Below, in pieces: positions 8,319 to 18,079 of a DNA stretch of 62,340 nt (positions within the stretch are counted from its first letter, which is position 1; each line of letters begins with the position of its first letter). The stretch lies in the NCBI GenBank assembly GCA_028280565.1, contig JANQLQ010000318.1, positions 1 to 62,340 of the forward strand, read 5' to 3'. The notes beneath the pieces were generated by a model that was not told the DNA's origin, ran no database searches, and was given only the letters and a program-made list of their open reading frames with translations. The stretch comes from Fulvivirga sp. GTDB lineage: Bacteria > Bacteroidota > Bacteroidia > Cytophagales > Cyclobacteriaceae. Position numbers and translations under genes: made by a program.

Positions 8319-8899
8319 TTGTCTTTTTTTATTCTTTTGTAAAGGAACAGTTGCCATCGTTCTTCTTTCACCCCGGCATGGTGCATTTCATGGCGTGCCA
8401 GGATAAAGAAAAGGTCCGACAGCCGGTTAAGATAAGCCGCGATATAGTCTTCCACACAATCGGGATCTTCGTGGGCTAGCGATACTAGCCTGCGCTCTCC
8501 TCTCCGGACCTGGGTGCGGATCATGTGACACAGGGCCGAGATCTCTGTGCCCCCGGGCAACAGGAAATAATCGGAAGGCTCGTCGATCTCCGCTTCGAGC
8601 TGGTCCATCCACTGTTCGCAAAACTCAGCGCCGTCCACAGGCTTGGGGTTCTGGTTTTCTTTGTTGGAGTCGGAGGGCCGTGCCAGGTGTGACATCATGT
8701 CCATCAAATCTTTTTGGATACGATGCAGGTTAGGCTGCCAGGCATGGTCAACTCCTAGCTTGGCCCGTAGATAGCCGAGGGTGGAGTTAGCTTCGTCTAT
8801 GGCACCATTGCACTCAATGCGGGGGGAGTCTTTGTATTCCCGCTTTCCCCCGAACACCCCGGTTTTTCCCTGGTCTCCTTTACGTGTATATATTTTCAT
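8315..8899 (-). CDS. ATP:cob(I)alamin/cobyrinate adenosyltransferase, PduO type
   Basis: A 194-residue protein. The N-terminal YTRKGDQGKTG and the NGAIDEANSTLGYLRA block are diagnostic of PduO-type adenosyltransferases, as is the C-terminal NRLSDLFFILAR helix. It transfers the adenosyl group of ATP to Co(I) corrinoid, and here stands where CobO/CobA would act, between CobN and CobQ. It is therefore functionally CobO but belongs to an unrelated fold family. An insertion around residues 70-95 (LARPSDSNKENQ and following) is longer than in many homologues. It starts 39 bp after the cobN stop codon. Confidence 0.93.
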   Translation of the reverse strand: MKIYTRKGDQGKTGVFGGKREYKDSPRIECNGAIDEANSTLGYLRAKLGVDHAWQPNLHRIQKDLMDMMSHLARPSDSNKENQNPKPVDGAEFCEQWMDQLEAEIDEPSDYFLLPGGTEISALCHMIRTQVRRGERRLVSLAHEDPDCVEDYIAAYLNRLSDLFFILARHEMHHAGVKEERWQLFLYKRIKKDK

Positions 8900-8938
8900 A
8901 GTATATGTTTTGTGGTTATCATGAATTTCTACGTCCTA

Positions 8939-11900
8939 TTATTCTGCGGCTAAATAAATGGCTTCTAATTTTTCTCTTGTGGCGGGGTCAGGGTGTTTCC
9001 ACATTCCCCTTTGGATGGCTTCCAGGAGCCGCTCGCTCATGTCCCTTAATGCCCACGGGTTTACTTTGTCCAAGAATTCCCGGTTATCCGGGTTCATGAG
9101 GTATGACCGGGCAATGTTCTCGTACATGAAATCTTCCACTAAACCTGTGGTAGCATCATAAGCGAAAAGATAGTCCAAGGTGGCGGCCATTTCAAAAGCG
9201 CCTTTGTAGCCATGCCGTTTTACCCCTTCGATCCATTTAGGGTTAACTACCCGCGACCGGAATACTTTGAGTAGCTCTTGCTTTAAGGTTTTTACTTTCG
9301 GCTGATGAGGGCGTGAATGATCTCCAAAATAGGTAGCCGGCTGTTTTCCACTCACTGATTCTACGGCATTGGCTAACCCGCCTTGGAATTGGTAATAGTC
9401 ATCTGAGTCCAGTAGGTCATGCTCCCGGTTGTCCTGGTTTTGCACCACCATCTGTAGCTTGCCTACCCTGTGGCGGAACACATCGGGTACGGTCACTCCT
9501 TTGCCAGCGGCGTTATAGGCATAATGGCTCCATTGCAGGTAGGTTTCAGCAAGTTCATCGCGATGTTCCCATGATTGGCTTTCGATCAGCGCTTGCAAGC
9601 CTGCACCATAAGCCCCGGGTTTCGAACCAAAGACCCGGTACAGCGATTTATGTTCTGCTTCTTCAGCGGGCATTCCACCCGCTTCAAAACTCTTTTTGTC
9701 TTCCAAAAACCTTTTACGGATAAAGTTATCTGCGACTGGTTCTTCCAAATGCGCCAGTTTAGCTACGATAGCATTAAAAAGGCGAATGATATCTGGAAAA
9801 GCGTCCCGGAAAAACCCTGAGATCCGTAACGTGACATCGATCCGGGGTCTTGCTAATTGGAACAGGGGGATCACTTCAAAATCGACCATCCGCCGGCCGT
9901 TCTTTTGCCATACGGGCTTTACTCCCATCAGGGCCATGGCTTGGGCAAGGTCATCGCCGCCGGTGCGCATGGTAGCCGTGCCCCACACGGAGATGCCGAT
10001 ATTTTCCGGGTATTCCCCGTGCTCTTGCAGGTACAGGTCGATGAGGGCTGCGGCACTTTTTTGACCGACCTGGTAAGCGGTAGCAGTAGGAATGGTCCTC
10101 ACATCCACGGCATAGAAATTACGCCCGGTAGGTAAGATGTTGCGTTTCCCGCGGGTAGGTGCTCCCGATCCCCCGGCGGGTACATATTGCCCCTCTAACC
10201 CGGCTAATAAGTTGTGGATCTCTAATTGGGTGCCCTTCAATGCGGGAAGTGTATGATGAAGAATATGGGTGATTACGTTACTCGTGGCAGGTAGCTTTTG
10301 CCCGGTCTTTGGTACACTTTGAAGCTCAATGGCCAACTTTACCAACGCTTTGGCACGCTCTTCCAGGTGCTCAACCACATCACCGGTATGACGACAATGC
10401 ACTCCTTCAACCTGTTCACCGAAAGGTTGCTCATACGCCACCTCCAGCGGATCAAAGGGGAGTTCAAGGTCTTTGGCCAGGGCCTGTGTGATCCCCGGCA
10501 ACTCGTCGCCAGGCATGCGATGCAATGCGACAGTGAGGTCCACCAATGGTCCGTTGGCCGGGGTTTCCCCTAAAATGTGCAACCCGTCCCTGATCTGGGC
10601 CTCTTTCAGCTCACACAGGTATCCGTCAAGCTTCAGGAGCCATTCCTCCATTTCCACGGATTCGATCCCCAGGTCAACTTGCAGGTTTTGTTGCTCTATG
10701 GCTTCCCTGATCCGGGTTTCTAAAAGTTGGGTCCGTTTAGGGTCCAGGTTAGCGGCTTCGTAGTATTCATCGGCCAGGTTTTCAAGGTCCTCTAAGGCAC
10801 CATACGTTTCCGCGCGCGTCATCGGGGGCACCAGGTGGTCTATGATCACCGCCTGGTTCCTTCGTTTGGCCTGGGTACCTTCCCCCGGGTCATTGATGAT
10901 AAAAGGATAAAAGTGAGGTAGGGTGTCCAACACGGCCGCAGGGTAGCAGTTTTTTTCATCTAACGCAATACTCTTCCCGGGGAGCCATTCGAGATTCCCG
11001 TGTTTACCCAGGTGGATGACTGCATGGGCTTTGAATTTATGTTTCATCCAAAAGTAAAAAGCCAGGTAATAATAAGGAGGCGGCAGGTCGGGGGAATGGT
11101 ATGTTTGCTGGATATCGATATGGTAGCCCCGCGAAGGTTGGATGCTGACGAAGACATGACCAAAACAAAGGCCGGGAATAGCAAATACTTCTCCATCGAA
11201 ATAGGGATCGTTCTCTACAGCCCCCCATTGTTCCTCCATTTTCTTTTTGGCGGCTTCGCCTAATAATGAAAAGTGCCGGTCAAAAACCTCCCGGGATAAG
11301 GAAAACTGGTAAGGCCGGGCAAGCAAGGTGCCCGTTTCGTTAGTGATCCTGCTGGTGATGGCTTCCATCAGTTCACTGGAGTTGGTGGGATAACCTTTGC
11401 CAAGTTTGTAACCCTCGCCTTCCAGTGCGTGTAATATTTTTACGGCGCTTTCCGGGGTATCCAGTCCTACACCATTGGCCAGGCGGCTGTCTTTATTAGG
11501 GTAATTGGGGAGTAGCAAGGCAATTTTCTTATCACGGTTTTCCGATTCCTGCAATTGTACGAACTGGCGTGCAAGCCGGGCCACAAATTCACACCCAGGT
11601 GGGTAGGCCTTATACAGCGTGATCTTCGAGTCTGTTAAGGGGTCTTTTTCTCTTTCTTCTTTAAAGGAGATGATGCTCGTATTGATCCTTCCGTCCAGTT
11701 CGGGTAAGGCTATGTTCATAGCAACATCAGTAGGGGAGAGGCCGAAATCTCCCTCTGCCCAGGCCTCTTGGGTGGTGGAAGAATGGACAGCCTGTAACAC
11801 CGGTAGCCCAAGCCGGTTGAAAATGAAATTTTGATCCGTTTCGCGGAACTGCCGGATGGAAAAGCTCGTGGTGTTGATGATGATCTTTAGGGATTGCTTT

Positions 11901-12676
11901 TTCAACGCCTCCAGTTGCGTTGCCAGTTCGTCTACCTGGCCTTTTTCCCTCAGGCTGTGAACAAAAATGACCAGGGCAGGAATGTGCTGCTTTGTTAATT
12001 TCTGCTCCAGCATGACCAGGGGGTCCAGGTTATGAGACAGGTAGTGTGCCCGGTAAGCGATGATCACGGCCTGGGTCTTGCTTGTGAACGATTCTGCCGG
12101 GTTGATCTTCCCGGTACCCGGATGGTACCAAAAAATATCGGGCACTTTTTCGGGAGGGGCTATGGTGAATTCCCGGTGAAAAAAATGCTGTGCGATCAGC
12201 TGTAGTACGTTTTGGTAGTTCTTTACTCCACCGGCCAGGCAATATTCCCAAAGCCGTTGGACAAAGGATGGCGGAACATTGGAACGCTCTATAAGCTCGC
12301 GGTCCAACGTGTCGTACCCGGGCAATAGTATTATTTTTATCCCCTTTTCTTCGGCCAGCGCTGTGGCTTGCTGAATGAGATAGGGAAAATAGCTGAGCCC
12401 GCCCAAGGGCCGTATGATGCACACTTTGGCATGGGATAAAACCTCGTCTAGGTAGGTATCGATGGTAAGCTCTTGTTTGAAATAGACCAGGTTGGCCAAC
12501 CGGAGAGAGGGGAGATCTGGGTGCTCTTTTTGCAAAGACCGGTAGGCTTCAAAGACCGTAGCCAGTTCTGTATCAGCGGCAGAAAGGAATACAATATCTC
12601 CCGGCTGTTGCTCAATGTGGATCACGCCTTCCTGGTTGGGGTTCCATCCGCCAGGTATGGAGGCTATTAGATGCAT
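8939..12676 (-). CDS. cobN: Cobaltochelatase large subunit CobN
   Basis: A 1245-residue protein, close to the usual CobN length. The magnesium-chelatase H-like signature HLGKHGNLEWLPGKS lies near residue 550, and the C-terminal part carries GSKPGAYGAGLQ and YGDHSRPH-like segments. CobN binds hydrogenobyrinic acid a,c-diamide and inserts cobalt in an ATP-dependent reaction. The classical CobS and CobT partners are absent; the ChlI/ChlD fusion at 22763-24430 is the likely ATPase partner, a replacement known for other bacteria. ChlH/BchH is the alternative paralogue, but the cobalamin context and the absence of chlorophyll genes decide for CobN. Confidence 0.95.
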   Translation of the reverse strand: MHLIASIPGGWNPNQEGVIHIEQQPGDIVFLSAADTELATVFEAYRSLQKEHPDLPSLRLANLVYFKQELTIDTYLDEVLSHAKVCIIRPLGGLSYFPYLIQQATALAEEKGIKIILLPGYDTLDRELIERSNVPPSFVQRLWEYCLAGGVKNYQNVLQLIAQHFFHREFTIAPPEKVPDIFWYHPGTGKINPAESFTSKTQAVIIAYRAHYLSHNLDPLVMLEQKLTKQHIPALVIFVHSLREKGQVDELATQLEALKKQSLKIIINTTSFSIRQFRETDQNFIFNRLGLPVLQAVHSSTTQEAWAEGDFGLSPTDVAMNIALPELDGRINTSIISFKEEREKDPLTDSKITLYKAYPPGCEFVARLARQFVQLQESENRDKKIALLLPNYPNKDSRLANGVGLDTPESAVKILHALEGEGYKLGKGYPTNSSELMEAITSRITNETGTLLARPYQFSLSREVFDRHFSLLGEAAKKKMEEQWGAVENDPYFDGEVFAIPGLCFGHVFVSIQPSRGYHIDIQQTYHSPDLPPPYYYLAFYFWMKHKFKAHAVIHLGKHGNLEWLPGKSIALDEKNCYPAAVLDTLPHFYPFIINDPGEGTQAKRRNQAVIIDHLVPPMTRAETYGALEDLENLADEYYEAANLDPKRTQLLETRIREAIEQQNLQVDLGIESVEMEEWLLKLDGYLCELKEAQIRDGLHILGETPANGPLVDLTVALHRMPGDELPGITQALAKDLELPFDPLEVAYEQPFGEQVEGVHCRHTGDVVEHLEERAKALVKLAIELQSVPKTGQKLPATSNVITHILHHTLPALKGTQLEIHNLLAGLEGQYVPAGGSGAPTRGKRNILPTGRNFYAVDVRTIPTATAYQVGQKSAAALIDLYLQEHGEYPENIGISVWGTATMRTGGDDLAQAMALMGVKPVWQKNGRRMVDFEVIPLFQLARPRIDVTLRISGFFRDAFPDIIRLFNAIVAKLAHLEEPVADNFIRKRFLEDKKSFEAGGMPAEEAEHKSLYRVFGSKPGAYGAGLQALIESQSWEHRDELAETYLQWSHYAYNAAGKGVTVPDVFRHRVGKLQMVVQNQDNREHDLLDSDDYYQFQGGLANAVESVSGKQPATYFGDHSRPHQPKVKTLKQELLKVFRSRVVNPKWIEGVKRHGYKGAFEMAATLDYLFAYDATTGLVEDFMYENIARSYLMNPDNREFLDKVNPWALRDMSERLLEAIQRGMWKHPDPATREKLEAIYLAAE

Positions 12677-12738
12677 GGCCTTAGGTTTTTAATCTCCTAT
12701 CTTTTATTTTTCAACTTATGCGATGAGTAGCAAATTTC

Positions 12739-12771
12739 AGACGTACCAGGTTTCAAAAACCTGGTACGTCT
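12739..12771. repeat. Perfect 15-bp inverted repeat between the CobW-type gene and cobN
   Basis: Positions 12739-12753 (AGACGTACCAGGTTT) are exactly complementary to 12757-12771, leaving a 3-nt CAA loop. The hairpin lies in the 118-bp gap between the end of the COG0523 gene and the start of cobN. No T-run follows on the minus strand, so it is not a typical intrinsic terminator. It could attenuate readthrough or protect mRNA ends, or be a copy of a dispersed palindromic repeat. Confidence 0.85.
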
Positions 12772-12794
12772 TCTTGCTGTATCGATCACTTGGG

Positions 12795-13856
12795 TCAAAC
12801 CGCCAGCTTACTTTCCAGCTTTTGATGTATTCGAGAAGTAATGTTCTTGTCTTCTATATTGTTCCCGATCACTACGAGCTGGGTCGTTCGTTTTTCGCCT
12901 TCTTTCCATTGGCGATCGAAGTATTTGTCAAAACGGTCTCCTACGCCCTGGATGACCATACGCATAGGCTTGCCAGGAATATGAATGAACCCTTTGATTC
13001 GGTATATTTCTAATTCCTGTACCAGTTGATCCAGTGCCTGCACGAGCTGACCAGGGGTATGAGGCAGGTCTACTTCCAGCGAGATGGATTGAAAGCCTTC
13101 ATCGTGGTGATGGTGATGTGCCCCGCTCTCATGGGCGGCTTCATGATGTGAATACCGGGTGTCCAGGTCATCTTCAGCAGCTATTTCTAAGCCTAATAGC
13201 AGGTCTGCATCAACTTGCCCCTTGATCGAGGGGATGATCTTGATCGAATCGTTGCGGAGTTTGCTGGTAATGATGTCGTAAATGCCCTGGTAGGTGCCTT
13301 CTTCTACGAGGTCTTTTTTACTCATCACTACCAGGTCTGCCGCATTCAGTTGGTCCTCAAAAAGTTCTTCGATAGGGGTTTCATGATCCAGCGAATCGTC
13401 TGCTTCACGCTGCTGTTGTACCTTGGCGCGGTCACAGATCTCACCGGTGGCCTGTCCTACGGCATCTACTACGGTGATCACTGCATCGATCGTAAAGTGT
13501 GGTTTCAGGTCCGGCCAGTTGATGGCCCTAAGCAAAGGCTTGGGCAGGGCCAGCCCGGAGGTTTCGATAACAATATGATCTATGTTATCCTTTCTTTCCA
13601 GCATCTGTTGCAAGGTGGGGAGGAACTCTTCCTGCACGGTGCAGCAGAGGCAGCCATTGTTCAGCTCTATTAAGCCATCTTCATCGCAACCGCAGTCTGA
13701 AGATTTTAGTAATTCACCGTCTACACCTACTTCTCCGAATTCATTCATGATGACGGCGATCTTCCGCTGGCCGGGGTATTTGAGTAAATGATGCAATAGG
13801 GTGGTCTTCCCAGAACCTAGGAAGCCTGTAATGATAGTGATCGGTATTTTCTTCAT
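12795..13856 (-). CDS. COG0523/CobW-family metal-chaperone GTPase
   Basis: A 353-residue P-loop GTPase. Walker A is GFLGSGKTT (residues 11-19), the family metal-binding CLCC motif is at 69-72, ETSG at 98-101, and SKKD at 179-182 replaces the usual NKxD. A histidine-rich linker (about residues 237-251, five consecutive histidines) precedes the C-terminal CobW_C-like domain. The family delivers cobalt or zinc to client proteins. Being next to cobN it may supply cobalt, but the His-rich linker and a Fur/Zur-like palindrome 28 bp upstream of its start are equally consistent with a zinc-linked member. I therefore avoid the symbol cobW. Confidence 0.92.
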   Translation of the reverse strand: MKKIPITIITGFLGSGKTTLLHHLLKYPGQRKIAVIMNEFGEVGVDGELLKSSDCGCDEDGLIELNNGCLCCTVQEEFLPTLQQMLERKDNIDHIVIETSGLALPKPLLRAINWPDLKPHFTIDAVITVVDAVGQATGEICDRAKVQQQREADDSLDHETPIEELFEDQLNAADLVVMSKKDLVEEGTYQGIYDIITSKLRNDSIKIIPSIKGQVDADLLLGLEIAAEDDLDTRYSHHEAAHESGAHHHHHDEGFQSISLEVDLPHTPGQLVQALDQLVQELEIYRIKGFIHIPGKPMRMVIQGVGDRFDKYFDRQWKEGEKRTTQLVVIGNNIEDKNITSRIHQKLESKLAV

Positions 13857-13883
13857 TATTTATAGTTTGTTTTATTAAATTTT

Positions 13884-13898
13884 AGATAATCGTTATCA
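13884..13898. promoter_or_regulatory. Fur/Zur-like palindrome upstream of the COG0523 gene
   Basis: The minus strand reads TGATAACGATTATCT, an imperfect 7-1-7 palindrome that differs at two positions from the classical Fur box core TGATAATnATTATCA. It sits 28-42 bp upstream of the GTPase start codon, where an operator would be expected. The match is seen directly; regulator identity (Fur, Zur or another) is inference. Confidence 0.45.
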
Positions 13899-14083
13899 TT
13901 TTGAGCTGCATCAGTCGTATTTCTTACTTTCTAAGATGTGAATAAATGACTTCAAAATGAAGCTACCACATCCCTAACCAAAAAACGGTAATTCTGGATT
14001 AACATTTCTATTTTGGTTAAGGACGCGCTAGCTTTCATCGAATAACGTTATACAAGCCTCATAAAATACCTTGTCTAAAAGGT

Positions 14084-15529
14084 TTAAATTTCTATTATTT
14101 CAACAGGTATTTTGTTAAATACAACGTCACCATTGGGATATTCTAATCGAATAGCAACATGACTTGGAAATTCGATAGTCCCTACACCTGTTCCATCCCA
14201 AAAAACCGTTGCTTCTTGTGACATCCTTGTGTTCTGAAAGGATGACAATGAAGTGAATTGTGTAGTATTGACATTTCGATAAACCCACCCTGCACGTATA
14301 GATGCAATTTCGTTTTGAATAGCTGGGTTTATAGACAAGACATTGTTAAAAAAACCATTGTTAGTATACATGTGTAATTCAAACATAGGACTGTCTTCGG
14401 AAAATGGGGGGAAACTGGTTCTTCTGTAGTATACTTTCACTATTTCATTGTAATTCATTACACCCCATGGAATATCATTTAACGCTTTATATTGCCCCGA
14501 ATTGTTGGCAGTGTTGTCAAGATATACTGAAATAGTTCTTCGTGGGCTAGATAAAGTCATTGTTCCGGTTAAAGAAAAGGTCCCTTCCAATGAGATATTG
14601 TAACTAGGAGATTTCCCAGAACTTGTGAAACTCTTGATAATACCAGCGGCTCCAGCTGTAATTGCGAAAGGGTTCTTTTTCAGCGCTCCTAACACTACTT
14701 TAAAAACGCTACCTTTACCTAAGTCCGGTAGTTTGTCCCACAGTTTTGACGCGATGCTACCCACTTCGTAAATTGTGCCCAAAGGTTTTACATTTGGTTG
14801 GGCCTTTCCACTTAGGCTTATGTCCCCATTCCCCTTGATATCATAGTTAACTGCATCCATAACTTCAATGCGAAACCGAGCTTGTCTATTTATAACCGGA
14901 TCATAACCCTGGAGGTTGAATTCACCTACGATCCACTGCTGATCACCTGTTTCCGCTGTGGCGATCTGTTTGGTTACATCAGTAAATACAAAAGCATCAG
15001 GAGCGGCTACGGAGTTATCAAATGACAAGGAAATGCTTTGATGAGACGAGAGCAAGATTGCCGTTTTTAGTACACATACCCGCATAAGGCCTCTGTACCT
15101 ATTATAAAGCATGATCCAGGGATTTTTAGGTGCTGCGGTGGCAGTACCAAAATCTCTTGCCACTAGCATCCATCCATCGGCAGCCCTTATATCTATTTGA
15201 CTTGGATCTGCATGGCTAAATATCGGATCATTATTATAAAATGGACTTTCCGTGGGAATTGGCTGGCTCACAAACCCTGCATCATTAGAAAAATAAACTA
15301 TCCATTCAGAGCCTTCCCAGTTCCAGTTTGGATCTAAATTAGGATCACCGGGGTGTACAATTCTTGCATTTGTACGTTTACGATGTTCAGTAGTATTATC
15401 GTTAGGATCTAGTTGTTCTTCTATTTCACTTGCAGGGTCAGAGTACTCACAACTGTTGAATAAGAAAGTAACGAATGCGATCAAACAAATTCCTAGAAAG
15501 TGCTTGGTTCTTCTTACGGGATTTTTCAT
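14084..15529 (-). CDS. Lipoprotein of unknown function inserted in the cobalamin cluster
   Basis: A 481-residue protein with a signal sequence (hydrophobic about residues 11-25) ending at the lipobox FNSC. A polar, acidic linker follows, then a long beta-rich, asparagine- and aromatic-rich body with no motif I recognise. A glycine-rich hydrophobic stretch lies near residues 290-310. It starts 41 bp after the TonB receptor stop and is followed by a 227-bp gap before the COG0523 gene. Its DNA looks visibly richer in A+T than the flanking cobalamin genes, which suggests separate acquisition. It may be a surface-exposed partner of the TonB receptor or unrelated cargo; no function is assigned. Confidence 0.8.
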   Translation of the reverse strand: MKNPVRRTKHFLGICLIAFVTFLFNSCEYSDPASEIEEQLDPNDNTTEHRKRTNARIVHPGDPNLDPNWNWEGSEWIVYFSNDAGFVSQPIPTESPFYNNDPIFSHADPSQIDIRAADGWMLVARDFGTATAAPKNPWIMLYNRYRGLMRVCVLKTAILLSSHQSISLSFDNSVAAPDAFVFTDVTKQIATAETGDQQWIVGEFNLQGYDPVINRQARFRIEVMDAVNYDIKGNGDISLSGKAQPNVKPLGTIYEVGSIASKLWDKLPDLGKGSVFKVVLGALKKNPFAITAGAAGIIKSFTSSGKSPSYNISLEGTFSLTGTMTLSSPRRTISVYLDNTANNSGQYKALNDIPWGVMNYNEIVKVYYRRTSFPPFSEDSPMFELHMYTNNGFFNNVLSINPAIQNEIASIRAGWVYRNVNTTQFTSLSSFQNTRMSQEATVFWDGTGVGTIEFPSHVAIRLEYPNGDVVFNKIPVEIIEI

Positions 15530-15569
15530 TGATTTACTATTTAGTTGTTATAACATATTGGATTCATAT

Positions 15570-18053
15570 TTAAAAATTCAAAGCATATCTAACCATATAA
15601 TTCCTACCCATGAGGTTAAACCCTCTCTTTTCGTAGTAGTTTTCGTCTGTAATGTTGCCCACTTGAATTGATAATTGGCTGTTGCCTAGCTGTACTGTAC
15701 CTACAAAGTCCATAACCATGAATGATGGATAATGAACATCGGCATAGTCGCCCCGTCCTTCAATACCAAAACCATTATCAGGCCCCAAATAATACGACCA
15801 ATCCGTATCATACCGTCTCCCTACATACCGTCCTGTCAGTCTACTTGTAAACCATGAGGTAATTTGATAATCGACACCATAATTCAGTGTAAAGTCCGCC
15901 ACATTGTGCATGTCTAACCTTAGTCTTCTTTGTGTGGATTCAAAATCTTCAGTAAAGGCAAACACATCTCTAACTTCATCTGCCTGTAGGATGTAGACCC
16001 CATTTGCAAATAAATTAATACCTGATTCAAAAACGTAATTAACATCAAGTTCCAACCCACTAAGTGTCGTTTCTTCCGCATTGACGTACCGATTAAGGTT
16101 TCTAACGGCGATACCAGTGTTGGATAACTCACCAGGGAATTGCTGTACGCTAACGACTACATTATTCTCAAAATTTGTATTGAAATAAGTGATGTCAATA
16201 GAAAATCGATTGTTTGAGTTTGCATATCTAACCCCGACATCAAACGTGCTGCTTTCTTGGTTTTCCAGGTCTGGGTTACCGATCCATACATCTACTGTGT
16301 CCACGCCATCCCGCGTATTACTATCCACGAATCGTTCATCATATCCTGCAATCTGAAAGGCTCCAACGGGAGTAAAGGCCGTGCCGAATGTGGCGTGAAC
16401 GAAGAGATTAGGAACTACCTGGTAGTTTACTCCAACACTTGGGTTGATCACGTTATTGGATTCTGACCTGGAAGGGAATAGATCAGTGCCGGTGATATCG
16501 TAATCGATGATCTCGTTCCTGGCACCGGCCGTAATATTGAGTTGATCGTCAAACAAGTTTATTTCTGTTTGTAGGTAAAAGCCGATATTTTGCTGCACGA
16601 AATTCGGTCTTTGTGCAGAAGTTGGGTTGGCTTCCCCCCGGTCATTGAAAGACACGTTGTCCTGCTCTACCCTGTTGTAGTCAATACCTGCTGTAATGAA
16701 GTGGTTGCCAAGGCGGTAGCGGTCCATCAGTTGGCCCCCGATCCAATTGAGTTGGTTTTCACCACTTACGAAGCTGGTACGTACCGTTGTGGTATCATTT
16801 ACGCTTGTCCGGTAATTTGTATTGCTTTCACTGGCGGCAAAGAATTTGGCCGTTAATTCATTGTTTCTCCCGGTGGTTCCATTCAGGATGATGTCCCCTC
16901 CATAGCGATCTACATCTTTAATATTGGGACGTTGATCCCCATTTTCTATATCACCCGGTAAGTTCACATCTTCCGCGAAGAAACGGTCTGCTTTGGCGTC
17001 TATTCTCCAGTTGTCGTTGAGGTCATAGCCTAACCTAAAAGCCCCCGTGTACATGGAGTAGCTGGTATTTGGCCTAATGTCGCCATCTCCCCGGTCATCT
17101 GCTATGGTGACTTCTTCTTGCCCGGTGTCTGTCCATAAAATGCGTGTGGCATCGTCCCATCCAAATGCGTCCCTGGAAAGGTTATCTCCCCCCATTCGGA
17201 AATCATCTCCTTGTGTGAAACTTTTAAAGCTCAAGTCAAAATCCAGCCGATCGGTGATGTTTCCTCCAGTGTTGAACCCTCCTTCTACACGACCGAAATT
17301 ACCGATGCCGCCGAATACCTGGCCGCCCACACTGCCTTTGGTCTTTTTGGTGATCAGGTTGATCACACCGCCCATGGCTTGGGCACCGTATAATGCTGAC
17401 GCAGGCCCTTTTAGTACTTCCACGCGCTCCACGTTATTCATATCGATCGTGGCTAGGTTCGTAGCGCCTGCCGGGCGACCGTCTATCAACAGTAAGGTTC
17501 TTTGGTTGATCCCTGAAAACTGGGGCCGAAAACCCCGGATCCCTACTCCGGCTAGCAAGCCCGGGTACTGGATCACGTCTACGCCGGCTGTCTTTTTCAA
17601 TACGTCGGTCACATCGTTGGCGATGGTTTTGTCAATTTCTTTTCGGGAGATCACCTTAACTTGCTGGGGCACATTTTCGATATCACGGGCAGACCGGGTG
17701 GCGGTGATCACCATATTATCCAATTCCATGGTATTCTCTTTCATAGTAACCTCCAAGTCGGCAAGCCCCCTAGTCTCCACTTCTTGGGTATAAAACCCTT
17801 GATAGGAGATCCGTAGTTTTGCCCCGGGGTTTATCCTATTGATCGTGAATTTTCCATTCGCATCGGTGATCGTTCCATTCGAAGTACTTATCCCCAGACC
17901 CCCTATTTCCAGCACCGTAGCGCCAACCAGGGGATTACCATTTGCATCTTTGACCAGGCCGGTTAACGCTGACTGGGAGAAGACGCTTGTACTACATAAT
18001 ACCAGCGTGAGCATTAAAAGAATGGATCTTAAGCTAGTAAAGTTGTTTCTCAT
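15570..18053 (-). CDS. TonB-dependent outer-membrane receptor, probable corrinoid receptor (BtuB-like role)
   Basis: An 827-residue protein: signal peptide (residues 1-26), a carboxypeptidase-regulatory-like domain (about 30-105), the plug domain with the TonB-box-like region MVITATRSARDIENVP and RVEVLKGPASALYGAQAMGG, and a beta-barrel ending in YMVRYALNF with the terminal aromatic residue expected for barrel insertion. It sits in the riboswitch-headed cluster directly after the ABC transporter genes, so it should carry cobalamin or a precursor across the outer membrane. Sequence alone does not prove the ligand; siderophore receptors look alike. Confidence 0.9.
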   Translation of the reverse strand: MRNNFTSLRSILLMLTLVLCSTSVFSQSALTGLVKDANGNPLVGATVLEIGGLGISTSNGTITDANGKFTINRINPGAKLRISYQGFYTQEVETRGLADLEVTMKENTMELDNMVITATRSARDIENVPQQVKVISRKEIDKTIANDVTDVLKKTAGVDVIQYPGLLAGVGIRGFRPQFSGINQRTLLLIDGRPAGATNLATIDMNNVERVEVLKGPASALYGAQAMGGVINLITKKTKGSVGGQVFGGIGNFGRVEGGFNTGGNITDRLDFDLSFKSFTQGDDFRMGGDNLSRDAFGWDDATRILWTDTGQEEVTIADDRGDGDIRPNTSYSMYTGAFRLGYDLNDNWRIDAKADRFFAEDVNLPGDIENGDQRPNIKDVDRYGGDIILNGTTGRNNELTAKFFAASESNTNYRTSVNDTTTVRTSFVSGENQLNWIGGQLMDRYRLGNHFITAGIDYNRVEQDNVSFNDRGEANPTSAQRPNFVQQNIGFYLQTEINLFDDQLNITAGARNEIIDYDITGTDLFPSRSESNNVINPSVGVNYQVVPNLFVHATFGTAFTPVGAFQIAGYDERFVDSNTRDGVDTVDVWIGNPDLENQESSTFDVGVRYANSNNRFSIDITYFNTNFENNVVVSVQQFPGELSNTGIAVRNLNRYVNAEETTLSGLELDVNYVFESGINLFANGVYILQADEVRDVFAFTEDFESTQRRLRLDMHNVADFTLNYGVDYQITSWFTSRLTGRYVGRRYDTDWSYYLGPDNGFGIEGRGDYADVHYPSFMVMDFVGTVQLGNSQLSIQVGNITDENYYEKRGFNLMGRNYMVRYALNF

Positions 18054-18079
18054 GTTATTTAAAGGTTAATGATATAGTG

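Noticed and set aside
8939-12676. Magnesium chelatase ChlH/BchH
   Set aside because: All neighbours are cobalamin genes under a B12 riboswitch, and no chlorophyll genes are present.
13857-14083. Second cobalamin riboswitch ahead of the COG0523 gene
   Set aside because: The gap lacks the B12 box and the other core motifs; only a Fur/Zur-like palindrome is visible.
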